DNA of 64,000 nt from Fusobacterium varium. GTDB lineage: Bacteria; Fusobacteriota; Fusobacteriia; Fusobacteriales; Fusobacteriaceae. Location: the NCBI GenBank assembly GCA_900637705.1, contig LR134390.1, positions 2,542,001 through 2,606,000 of the forward strand, given 5' to 3'. The notes beneath the pieces are model-generated. The model was not told the DNA's origin. It saw nothing but the letters and a program-made list of their open reading frames with translations, and ran no database searches. How positions within the stretch are numbered: the stretch's first letter is position 1; each line of letters opens with the position of its first letter. Positions 1-7,144 of this stretch are shown in pieces. Made by a program: the position numbers and the translations under genes.

Positions 1-549
1 TCCATACTTAAATGGTGTTGCTGCTCCCATAATTTTAGGTTCTCCTATTGGAGAAAATACCCCTTTAAATATTATTATTGCCAAAACTATAAGAAGTATT
101 GGAGTAAGAATTGCCCCTACTCTATCTACTACTTTGCTTGACTTTAGGGAAAATAGAATAGTTACTGCAAAAAATATTGTTAAAAAACCAAATTTATATA
201 TTTGGAAATTTTCTATATTTTGAGGAACCATCATTTCAAAAGCTGTAGCTCCTGTTCTTGGCAGAGCCAAAAGAGGCCCAATAGACAAAATAAGTGCTAT
301 ATTAAATATTTTACTAAAAAGAGGTGAAACTCTTGTTGCAAAACTATCGAGATCTTTCCCTGCAACTGCTGCTGCTATTATTGCTAAAAGTGGAAATCCA
401 GCTCCAGTTAATATAAATCCTATAGCTGAAACTATCCAATTATCTCCATTGGTAAATCCTACTACTGGTGGAAATATCAAGTTTCCAGCTCCAAACAGCA
501 TTGCAAATAAAGCAAATCCTGTTAATATGACATCTTTCTTTTTATACAT
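1..549 (-). CDS. brnQ: Branched-chain amino acid transport carrier BrnQ, C-terminus beyond window
   Basis: The complementary strand reads 183 open codons from an ATG at 549 to the window edge, so the 3' part is missing. The N-terminus contains FALFAMLFGAGNLIFPP, the characteristic start of LIV-II (BrnQ) carriers, followed by several hydrophobic segments including a GPLLALPRTGATAFE stretch also typical of the family. These carriers use the Na+ or H+ gradient to import leucine, isoleucine and valine across the inner membrane. An AGGAGGAAAA ribosome site sits just upstream of the ATG. The gene has a near-perfect promoter at 653-681. The family call is secure; which of the three amino acids is preferred cannot be seen. 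Confidence 0.9.
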   Translation of the reverse strand, partial: MYKKKDVILTGFALFAMLFGAGNLIFPPVVGFTNGDNWIVSAIGFILTGAGFPLLAIIAAAVAGKDLDSFATRVSPLFSKIFNIALILSIGPLLALPRTGATAFEMMVPQNIENFQIYKFGFLTIFFAVTILFSLKSSKVVDRVGAILTPILLIVLAIIIFKGVFSPIGEPKIMGAATPFKYG

Positions 550-640
550 CTTTTCCTCCTAAAAAAATTTATACCACTATACATAAAGCCTCTATATTAA
601 TACCTTTAAGTTTATATTTTATACTTAATGATTAATAAGT

Positions 641-674
641 GTACTAACAAAAATTATATCAATATTTTTAGTAC
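641..674. promoter_or_regulatory. Inverted repeat over the brnQ promoter, candidate operator
   Basis: A perfect 7-bp inverted repeat GTACTAA-N20-TTAGTAC (arms 641-647 and 668-674) straddles the -10 box and the spacer of the brnQ promoter. Such a position would let a dimeric repressor block RNA polymerase. The binding protein is unknown; this is inferred from symmetry and position only. Confidence 0.45.
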
Positions 675-681
675 ATGTCAA
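653..681 (-). promoter_or_regulatory. Consensus sigma-70 type promoter of brnQ
   Basis: On the minus strand TTGACA (676-681) and TATAAT (653-658) are separated by exactly 17 bp, with a TGa extension before the -10 box. All 12 hexamer positions match consensus. It lies about 105 bp upstream of the brnQ ATG, leaving an untranslated leader in which I see no T-box or other riboswitch signature. Confidence 0.8.
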
Positions 682-791
682 TATAGTAATATTACAAGAC
701 TATTTTTTCAGTATAAAATTCATATATAATTTTTACTATTTTTAGATGGTTTCTTTAAATAATATCTATATAATAATATTAAATTTTATTG

Positions 792-797
792 TATAAT
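792..797 (+). promoter_or_regulatory. Possible -10 box for the ArsC-like gene
   Basis: TATAAT lies 35 bp before the ArsC-like ATG, but no good -35 hexamer is present at 16-18 bp. The rest of the 550-831 gap is AT-rich and shows only the brnQ promoter and its inverted repeat. Confidence 0.35.
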
Positions 798-831
798 AGT
801 AAATAAAATATATTTTTAAGGAGGAAAAATT

Positions 832-1191
832 ATGTCAGTACTATTTATCAACTATCCTAAATGTAGCACTTGTATCAATGCTAGAAAGTGGCTTGAAGAA
901 AATAATATAAAATTTACGAGTAGACATATTGTTGAGGATAATCCAAAAGAGGAAGAGTTAAAAAAATATATAAAGCTAAGTGGGCTTCCTGTAAAAAAAT
1001 TCTTTAACACTAGTGGTATGCTCTATAGAGAAATGAATTTAAAAGAAAAAACTGCTTCAGCTACTGATGATGAAATGATTAAAATACTTGCTACAAATGG
1101 TCTGCTTGTAAAAAGACCTTTAGTTGTAACTGATGACGGAGTTTTAATTGGCTTTAAAGCTGATAAATGGAAGGAATTCTTTAACAAATAA
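832..1191 (+). CDS. ArsC/Spx-family thioredoxin-fold protein
   Basis: The 119-residue length, N-terminal YPKCSTC motif (CxxC at residues 11-14) and the region around LVKRPLVV near residue 92 match the ArsC/Spx/YffB family. Members are small cytoplasmic thioredoxin-fold proteins: arsenate reductases, Spx-type RNA polymerase-binding redox regulators, or uncharacterised YffB types. The RP motif near the C-terminal third (KRPLVV) fits the family, but no ars genes are nearby, so arsenate reduction is not supported. A strong GGAGG site precedes the ATG. It is followed after 27 bp by the 5'-nucleotidase lipoprotein, suggesting joint transcription. Confidence 0.8.
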   Translation: MSVLFINYPKCSTCINARKWLEENNIKFTSRHIVEDNPKEEELKKYIKLSGLPVKKFFNTSGMLYREMNLKEKTASATDDEMIKILATNGLLVKRPLVVTDDGVLIGFKADKWKEFFNK

Positions 1192-1218
1192 AAATATGAA
1201 CTTCTTGGGAGGAAGATT

Positions 1219-2802
1219 ATGAAACTTAAAAAATTAGTATTTTCTTTTATAACCATTATTTTTTTATTGGCTGGCTGCAGTAATATTCAGTCTAATCCAA
1301 ACAATAAATATGAACTTGTTGTTATTCATCTAAATGATGTTCATGGAAGAGCTGAAGAAGGAAAATATGATGGAATTGGGTATCCTAAAGTCGCTTCTAT
1401 AATCAATAAATATAGAGAAGTCTTTGGAAAAGAAAATGTTCTTTATTTAGATGCAGGAGATAATATTCATGGAACTACTTTTGCTACACTTGAAAAAGGA
1501 GAATCTATGATAAATCTCTCAAATGAAATGGGTCTTGATGCGATAGCTTTAGGAAACCATGATTTTAATTATGGAATGGAGCAACTATTAAAACTAGAAA
1601 ATATAGCAGATTTTAAATTTCTTACAACTAATGTATTAACCAAAGATGGAAACCCTATTGGAACAAAGTATATTATAAGAAAAATAAGAGGTGTCAAAGT
1701 AGGAATATTTGGTCTAACTACACCAGAAACTGTATATAAGGCTAATCCACAAATAGTTAAAAATCTAATTTTTGCAGACCCTATAGATACTGCAAAAAAA
1801 ACAACTGAAGAATTAAAGAAGAAAGGTGTTCAATTTATTATTGCTGTCACACATCTTGGTGATGATCCTTCTACTAAATATGAATGGCAGAGTGTAGGAT
1901 TAGCTGAATCTGTTCCAGAAATTAATCTTATTATTGATGGACATAGTCATACAGTTCTTAAAAACAAAACTGTAGTCAATGGTGTAACTATTGTACAAAC
2001 TGGTGAGTATGATAAAAATATTGGTATTGTAAAAATAGATTTTGATGAGCTTGCTTATGGAGAAAAATCTATCTATCCTATTCTTTTATCAAAAGATGAA
2101 GTAAATAGTGGAAAAGATTTATCTGTAAAAATGGAATTAAATGAAAAATTTATAGTTAAAGAAGATAAGAAGATAGCAGAATTAATATCTAATATTAAAG
2201 CACAGCAACAAAAAATAATATCAGAAAAAATTGGCAAAACTCCTGTAGTCTTAGAAGCAAGCAGAGAGAAAGTAAGAACTAGTGAAACTAATCTGGGAAA
2301 TCTTGTTACAGATGCCATACTTGAAAAAAGTCAGGCTGATATAGCTATCACAAGTGGAGGAAGTATAAGAAGCTCTATTGGTATAGGAGATATAACAATT
2401 GAAAATATTATCAGTGTTCTTCCTTTTGGAAACTATGTTGTGGTAAAAGAACTTACTGGAAAACAAATATGGGATATGTTTGAAAATGGCTTCAGCAAAT
2501 ATCCTGAAACTGATGGAAGATTTCCTCAATTTTCTGGAGCTACAGTTACTTTTAATCCTAAAAAACCAGCTGGGAAAAGAGTAGAAAATATAACATTAAA
2601 AAATGGAACTCCTCTTGATTTAAATAAAACATACAAAGTGGCTAGTGATGACTACATTGCTGTAGGTGGAGATGAATACAATATGTTTATCAATGCCAAA
2701 GAAGTAGCTAATTATCCTGCTCTTACAGAAATAGTTATAGAAAATATTAAGAAAAATGGCGTAACTAATCTAACAACAGATAATAGATTAATAAAAAAAT
2801 AA
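1219..2802 (+). CDS. 5'-nucleotidase / UshA-like metallophosphoesterase lipoprotein
   Basis: This 527-residue protein starts with a lipoprotein signal ending in LLAGC (Cys at about residue 20), so it should be exported and lipid-anchored. The metallophosphoesterase domain shows the metal-binding blocks HLNDVHG (about residue 37), DAGDNIHG (78), GNHDFNYG (112) and GHSHT (241). The C-terminal 5'-nucleotidase domain contains NLVTDAI, ITSGGSIR and DDYIAVGGDEYNMF, the usual nucleobase-recognition region. The expected role is hydrolysis of extracytoplasmic nucleotides to nucleosides and phosphate for salvage. Its exact substrate (AMP, UDP-sugar, 2',3'-cyclic nucleotide) cannot be told. A hairpin terminator follows at once. 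Confidence 0.9.
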   Translation: MKLKKLVFSFITIIFLLAGCSNIQSNPNNKYELVVIHLNDVHGRAEEGKYDGIGYPKVASIINKYREVFGKENVLYLDAGDNIHGTTFATLEKGESMINLSNEMGLDAIALGNHDFNYGMEQLLKLENIADFKFLTTNVLTKDGNPIGTKYIIRKIRGVKVGIFGLTTPETVYKANPQIVKNLIFADPIDTAKKTTEELKKKGVQFIIAVTHLGDDPSTKYEWQSVGLAESVPEINLIIDGHSHTVLKNKTVVNGVTIVQTGEYDKNIGIVKIDFDELAYGEKSIYPILLSKDEVNSGKDLSVKMELNEKFIVKEDKKIAELISNIKAQQQKIISEKIGKTPVVLEASREKVRTSETNLGNLVTDAILEKSQADIAITSGGSIRSSIGIGDITIENIISVLPFGNYVVVKELTGKQIWDMFENGFSKYPETDGRFPQFSGATVTFNPKKPAGKRVENITLKNGTPLDLNKTYKVASDDYIAVGGDEYNMFINAKEVANYPALTEIVIENIKKNGVTNLTTDNRLIKK

Positions 2803-2807
2803 TACTT

Positions 2808-2875
2808 TAAAGAAAAAAGGATTGTTGCAAATTGATGATTTTTAATCATTTATTTGAACAGTCCTTTTTCTTTTC
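2808..2875 (+). terminator. Intrinsic terminator after the 5'-nucleotidase gene
   Basis: AAAGAAAAAAGGATTGTT (2809-2826) pairs with AACAGTCCTTTTTCTTTT (2857-2874), one mismatch or wobble apart, across a roughly 30-nt loop. The A-rich/T-rich arms supply a U-tract in either direction. It starts 6 bp after the stop codon. Confidence 0.7.
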
Positions 2876-2995
2876 AGTATTTTTAGTTTAAGCCATTGGA
2901 AATACAACAGCCTCTTTTTTAATTCTTTTAAATAAATTTTTATATTTTATATAATTTTCTTAGAATGAGTGAAAATAAAATTTAATATTCAAATT

Positions 2996-3928
2996 TTAGA
3001 AAGCTGTTTTATCATTTCCTTTTACTTTCAATATTTCTCTAGCTTCATCTGGAGTAGCGATTTCTCTGCTTAACTCTTTTGCTATTCTTGCTATTTTTAC
3101 TACCTGCTCTGCATTACTTTTAGCTTTTATACCTTTTCCTAGCCATATACTATCTTCCAATCCTACACGAACATTTCCTCCCATAGCTATTGCTACTGCT
3201 CCAAGAGGCATTTGGTGTTTTCCTGCTCCTCCAACTGACCATACAAAATTTTCTTTTCCTAAAGCTTTTTCTGTCATATCAACTAGATGTACAAGATTTT
3301 CAACTGATGCTGGAAGTCCTCCTAATACCCCTAAAATATATTGAATGCTTACAGGTTTTTTTATTTTTCCACTTTTCATTAAATAGCTTAAATTATTTAT
3401 ATGCCCTGTATCATATACTTCAAATTCAGGTTTACATTCACATTTTTCAAATACTTCCAAATATTCTCTCATAGACTTAAAAGTATTATTGTGAATATTA
3501 TTTTCTGTATTAAGCAGATACTGCTTTTCCCAATCAAATTTATACTCTGTCAATTTTTCAGCTAAAGGATGAAGAGCAAAGTTAATAGATCCTGAATTAA
3601 AAGAAGCTATTTCAGGTTTTAAATCAATTACTGGCTTTAATCTCTGTTCAAGAGTCATAGTTGTTGGATCTCCCCCAGTTGTTAAACATAATATTATATT
3701 ACATTCTTTTTTTACTTTTTCACATACTTCTTTAAATAGCTCTACATCTGGAGTAGGACTTCCATCTTTAGGATTCCTTACATGAATATGAGCTATTGAT
3801 GCTCCAGCTTTATATGCTTCTATAGCTTCTTTTGCTATTTCTTCTGGAGTTATAGGAAGATACTCAGATTGTGTTGGTATATGAATTGCTCCTGTTATTG
3901 CTGCGTTGATTATAAGTTTATTGCTCAT
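2996..3928 (-). CDS. BKACE family beta-keto acid cleavage enzyme (DUF849, Kce-like)
   Basis: This 310-residue protein belongs to the DUF849 / 3-keto-5-aminohexanoate cleavage family. These zinc-dependent enzymes condense a beta-keto acid with acetyl-CoA to give acetoacetate and a new acyl-CoA. The zinc ligands are visible as HIHVR (about residues 47-51) and the Glu of RVGLEDS near the C-terminus. The family TGA motif at residues 13-15 continues as IHIP; true Kce has Glu right after TGA in the segment that contacts the substrate amino group, so a non-amino beta-keto acid is more likely. It is the last gene of an operon with a CoA-transferase and AtoE permease, which fits use of a short-chain beta-keto acid and recycling of acetoacetate. 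Substrate unknown. Confidence 0.85.
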   Translation of the reverse strand: MSNKLIINAAITGAIHIPTQSEYLPITPEEIAKEAIEAYKAGASIAHIHVRNPKDGSPTPDVELFKEVCEKVKKECNIILCLTTGGDPTTMTLEQRLKPVIDLKPEIASFNSGSINFALHPLAEKLTEYKFDWEKQYLLNTENNIHNNTFKSMREYLEVFEKCECKPEFEVYDTGHINNLSYLMKSGKIKKPVSIQYILGVLGGLPASVENLVHLVDMTEKALGKENFVWSVGGAGKHQMPLGAVAIAMGGNVRVGLEDSIWLGKGIKAKSNAEQVVKIARIAKELSREIATPDEAREILKVKGNDKTAF

Positions 3929-3954
3929 TTTTTAAGCCTCCTATTTTTTTATTG

Positions 3955-5316
3955 TTATACAAGTAAATATCCCCAAATCATAAACATTGAAAACAAAATT
4001 ATTCCTGTCCATAAAAATATTACTACTAGATATCCCATGATATCTCTTACCCCAAGTTTTGCTATTCCAAGTGCTGGCAACGCCCAAAATGGCTGAATTA
4101 AGTTAGTCCAGTTATCTCCCCAGCATAATGACATAACTGTAAGTTCTGGTCGTACTCCAAGAGCTTGAGCTGCTGGGAACATAGCTGGTGCTTGAACTCC
4201 CCATTGACCTCCTGCTGAAGGAACAAACATATTAACCAATGCTGCACTGATGAATGAAAATAGTGGAAATGTTCCAGGAGTAGCAAATGATACAATTCCA
4301 TCAGAAAGAATTTTTGCTAAAGATACTCCATCAGCATTTACTCCAGTCATTATACCCATTATACCTGCATAAAATGGAAATTGTATTACAATACCAGTAG
4401 CACTTTTTATAGCATTCATAACAGCATTTACAAAAGCTATTGGTGTTTTATGAAGCAGCATTCCTAAAGTAAAGAGAATAAGATTCATCAAATCTATTGT
4501 TAAATTAAATCCAGTCTTATGTATAATATTTCCTATATACACTACACTCAAGGCTACTATCAGCAATGTAATTATTCTGCTGTTTTCTATTTTTTCAGCT
4601 GGTGTCATTTTTGATCTGTCTGGTGCTACATATTTTGTATCTTCATCTAAAAGAGAAGCATCTATGCACACTGTTTTATCAGGATCTGGATGCATTGCTG
4701 CATTCAATAGAGGAATTGTTATCAGCATAATCAAACATGTGATAAGAGTTACTGGATTGTATGCTGTCAATGACATAGGAACAACATCTTTTAATACCCC
4801 AGCTGTTACAACTACTATTTCATTTGGATTGCTGGCAGCTTTTAAAGGAATTGTACTTGTAAGAACAGTCAAAATATAAACTGAATAAGAAGCTGCAATT
4901 AACAGTCTATAATCCACTCCCTTTACAGTTTTAGCTATTTTTTTAGCAAATACAGCACCTATTACTAATCCAAATGACCATTGAATTAGACATGCTATTC
5001 CAGCTACTAGAGAAGCAAAAGCTACAGCCTGTTTAGGTGTCTTTGGTATTCCAGCCAATTTACTCAGTACTTTATCAAAAAGTTCTGTATTTGCCAGACA
5101 ATTTCCAAGCACAACAGCTAAAACCATTTGCATTGAGAATCCCAAATAATTCCATAAACCTCCTCCCCAGTGGTTTACCATTTCCAATGGTGTTTGGTTA
5201 TTCAAAAAAATCCCCATGCAGAATATAATTCCTGTTAATAAAAGAGCAAATAAAAATGGATTCGGTAAATAATTATTGGCTATTTTTATACAAGCCGATG
5301 TAAATTTTTTCAACAT
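3955..5316 (-). CDS. atoE: Short-chain fatty acid transporter, AtoE family
   Basis: This polytopic membrane protein of 453 residues has many hydrophobic segments and features of the AtoE short-chain fatty acid permease family, including NPFLFALLLTGIIFC at the N-terminus and NMFVPSAGGQWGVQAPAMFP and CWGDNWTNLIQPFW toward the C-terminus. It probably carries acetoacetate, butyrate or a related keto acid across the inner membrane. It starts 3 bp after the CoA-transferase stop and ends 26 bp before the BKACE gene, so the three are one operon under the sigma-54 promoter at 6933-6947. Family assignment is firm; the carried acid is inferred from context. Confidence 0.92.
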   Translation of the reverse strand: MLKKFTSACIKIANNYLPNPFLFALLLTGIIFCMGIFLNNQTPLEMVNHWGGGLWNYLGFSMQMVLAVVLGNCLANTELFDKVLSKLAGIPKTPKQAVAFASLVAGIACLIQWSFGLVIGAVFAKKIAKTVKGVDYRLLIAASYSVYILTVLTSTIPLKAASNPNEIVVVTAGVLKDVVPMSLTAYNPVTLITCLIMLITIPLLNAAMHPDPDKTVCIDASLLDEDTKYVAPDRSKMTPAEKIENSRIITLLIVALSVVYIGNIIHKTGFNLTIDLMNLILFTLGMLLHKTPIAFVNAVMNAIKSATGIVIQFPFYAGIMGIMTGVNADGVSLAKILSDGIVSFATPGTFPLFSFISAALVNMFVPSAGGQWGVQAPAMFPAAQALGVRPELTVMSLCWGDNWTNLIQPFWALPALGIAKLGVRDIMGYLVVIFLWTGIILFSMFMIWGYLLV

Positions 5317-5319
5317 AAA

Positions 5320-6891
5320 TTAATCCTCCCTTTTAAAATTTTCTTCTAGATTCATTGTTTCAGGACAAAATATTCTTTCATCCATCAATTTTAAATTTTT
5401 ACTTATTAATGGAGTAAAATCCATTTGATCCAGTATATCTTTTTTAAGATCTATTCCAGGAGCTATTTCTGTAAGATACAATCCATCTTTTTTTAATTCA
5501 AATACAGCTCTTTCTGTAATAAACATTACAGCTTGATCTTTCTTTTGAGCATATTCTCCACTGAATGTAATCTGCTCTGCTTTTTTTACAAATTTTTTCT
5601 TTTTCCCTTCTGTTAATATTGAAAGTTTTCCATTTTTAATTTCTGTTTTTAATCCCCCAGCAGTAAAAGTTCCACAAAAAAAGACTTTTTTTGCACTTTG
5701 TGTTATATTTATAAAGCCCCCACACCCTGCTATTAACTGCCCAAATTTACTTACATTAACATTTCCATTCATGTCCCCTTCAGCTAGTCCTAAATATGCC
5801 ATATCAAGACCACCACCATCATAAAAATCAAATTGCAGCCTATGATCCATTATGGAGTCAGGATTTTTAGCAGTTCCAAATTGAATATCTTTCAGAGCTA
5901 TTCCTCCTACTATTCCAGATTCTATAGTAAAAGTCAGATACTCATCTATTTCCTCTTCTACAGCAACATTTGATATATATTCAGGAGTCCCTATTCCCAA
6001 ATTAATCACAGACCATTTCTTTAATTCAAGTGCAGCTCGTCTGGCTATTACTTTTTTACTATCAAGTTCAATGCTACTTTTTCTATCAATTACTACATTT
6101 TTTTCACCACATAATGATGGATCAAAAGGTATCCCAAGAGATTGGCAATTAGTTTTTTCATCTCCCAGTACTACTCCATCTACATAAATTCCAGGAACTT
6201 TTACAAGCTTAGGATCCAATGTATTATTTTTTACAATTTTTTCTACCTGTACTAATACTTTTCCTCCAGAAGCTTTGCATGCTTGAGCTAACGAAGTAGC
6301 ATCAAGAACTAATGGCTCTTTTTCAAAACTGATATTCCCCTTTTCATCTGCATATGTTCCTTTCAAAAGACAGATATCAATAGGTACATGTTTATAAAGA
6401 AGCATTTCATTCCCCTCAATGTTTACCACTTTTACCATGTCCTCTGTTGTAACACTATTTAACTTTCCCCCTGATATTCTAGGATCTACAAATGTGTAAA
6501 GCCCTATCTTAGATAAAGTGAATTTCTGCTGAATACTTATATCCCTATACATCTGGCATATTACTCCCTGAGGAAAATTATATGCTTCAATCTCATTGTT
6601 ATTAGCCATTTCTCCCATTTTTGGACATTTGGCCCAATGCCCCCCAATAACTCTTTTTATCAATCCTTTGTGAGCAAAGTGATCATTTCCATCTCCATTT
6701 TTACTTCCTTGTCCAGCAGCAAAAACAAGAGTCAAATCCTTTGGAAATCCACTTTTTTTATATTTTTCTTCTAAAGCTGATGATATAATTTCTGGAAGTC
6801 CTGTTCCTATAAAACCACCAGTTGCAACAACATCACCATCTTTTATAAGCTCTACAGCTTCTTCAGGTGACATCAATAACTTTTTCTTCAA
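5320..6891 (-). CDS. Acyl-CoA:acetate/acetoacetate CoA-transferase, fused alpha-beta type
   Basis: At 523 residues it has the length of fused two-domain CoA-transferases (YdiF/acetate CoA-transferase type). The N-terminal half carries GGFIGTGLPE and FAAGQG; the C-terminal half carries NLGIGTPEYI and TIESGIVGG, where the Glu of ESG is the glutamate that forms the covalent CoA thioester in this family. It moves CoA between short-chain acids, for example onto acetoacetate. The start is a TTG at 6889-6891 behind a strong AGGAGGAGG site; it is the first codon reached after the sigma-54 promoter. With AtoE and BKACE it would activate imported keto acids. Whether acetate, butyrate or acetoacetate is preferred cannot be read from sequence. 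Confidence 0.9.
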   Translation of the reverse strand: MKKKLLMSPEEAVELIKDGDVVATGGFIGTGLPEIISSALEEKYKKSGFPKDLTLVFAAGQGSKNGDGNDHFAHKGLIKRVIGGHWAKCPKMGEMANNNEIEAYNFPQGVICQMYRDISIQQKFTLSKIGLYTFVDPRISGGKLNSVTTEDMVKVVNIEGNEMLLYKHVPIDICLLKGTYADEKGNISFEKEPLVLDATSLAQACKASGGKVLVQVEKIVKNNTLDPKLVKVPGIYVDGVVLGDEKTNCQSLGIPFDPSLCGEKNVVIDRKSSIELDSKKVIARRAALELKKWSVINLGIGTPEYISNVAVEEEIDEYLTFTIESGIVGGIALKDIQFGTAKNPDSIMDHRLQFDFYDGGGLDMAYLGLAEGDMNGNVNVSKFGQLIAGCGGFINITQSAKKVFFCGTFTAGGLKTEIKNGKLSILTEGKKKKFVKKAEQITFSGEYAQKKDQAVMFITERAVFELKKDGLYLTEIAPGIDLKKDILDQMDFTPLISKNLKLMDERIFCPETMNLEENFKRED

Positions 6892-6932
6892 CTAAATCCT
6901 CCTCCTCCTTTCTTTATTATATTTTATATAAA

Positions 6933-6947
6933 GCAAGAAATGTGCCA
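6933..6947 (-). promoter_or_regulatory. Sigma-54 (-24/-12) promoter of the CoA-transferase-atoE-BKACE operon
   Basis: The minus strand reads TGGCACATTTCTTGC followed by TTT, a full match to the sigma-54 consensus TGGCAC-N5-TTGC. The predicted start is about 30 bp before the TTG start codon of the CoA-transferase. A sigma-54-dependent activator is encoded divergently and two palindromes lie upstream, so all elements of sigma-54 control are present in one 250-bp gap. Confidence 0.88.
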
Positions 6948-7000
6948 AATCTCAATTTCCAATAAATCCCTTAATTCACGAAAATTTTAAGTAAAAAAAA

Positions 7001-7018
7001 TGTAGCATTAACACTACA
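7001..7018. promoter_or_regulatory. Upstream activator palindrome 1 (enhancer candidate)
   Basis: TGTAGCATTAACACTACA is an inverted repeat of form TGTAG-N8-CTACA, 54 bp upstream of the -24 box. It resembles the second site at 7030-7047, as expected for paired enhancer sites bound by the Fis-type C-terminus of the adjacent activator. Confidence 0.6.
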
Positions 7019-7029
7019 ATTTCATACAA

Positions 7030-7047
7030 TGTAGTGTTTTCGATACA
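7030..7047. promoter_or_regulatory. Upstream activator palindrome 2 (enhancer candidate)
   Basis: TGTAGTGTTTTCGATACA has the same TGTAG-N8-(C/A)TACA layout as the first site. The two centres are 29 bp apart, close to three helical turns, so two activator dimers could sit on one DNA face. It also lies upstream of the activator gene itself and may give autoregulation. Confidence 0.55.
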
Positions 7048-7095
7048 TTTTAATCATAAAACATTATTTTTGAACATATATCTTCTACATTTTAA

Positions 7096-7104
7096 TGATA
7101 TAAT
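7096..7104 (+). promoter_or_regulatory. Possible extended -10 promoter of the sigma-54 activator gene
   Basis: TGATATAAT is an extended -10 box (TGn plus TATAAT, 7099-7104) about 40 bp before the GTG start of the activator. No convincing -35 box accompanies it. Confidence 0.4.
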
Positions 7105-7144
7105 AACTTAAATTTATGTTGATTTTATAATAAAGGAGAAAAAA

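Noticed and set aside
550-831. T-box or leucine leader in front of brnQ
   Set aside because: No T-box sequence, no specifier stem and no terminator pair is visible in the leader.
832-1191. Dedicated arsenate reductase of an arsenic operon
   Set aside because: No arsR, arsB or acr3 nearby; the CxxC form with this layout is equally common in Spx/YffB proteins.
2251-2529. Minus-strand frames within the 5'-nucleotidase gene
   Set aside because: Antisense shadows without start signals or recognisable domains.
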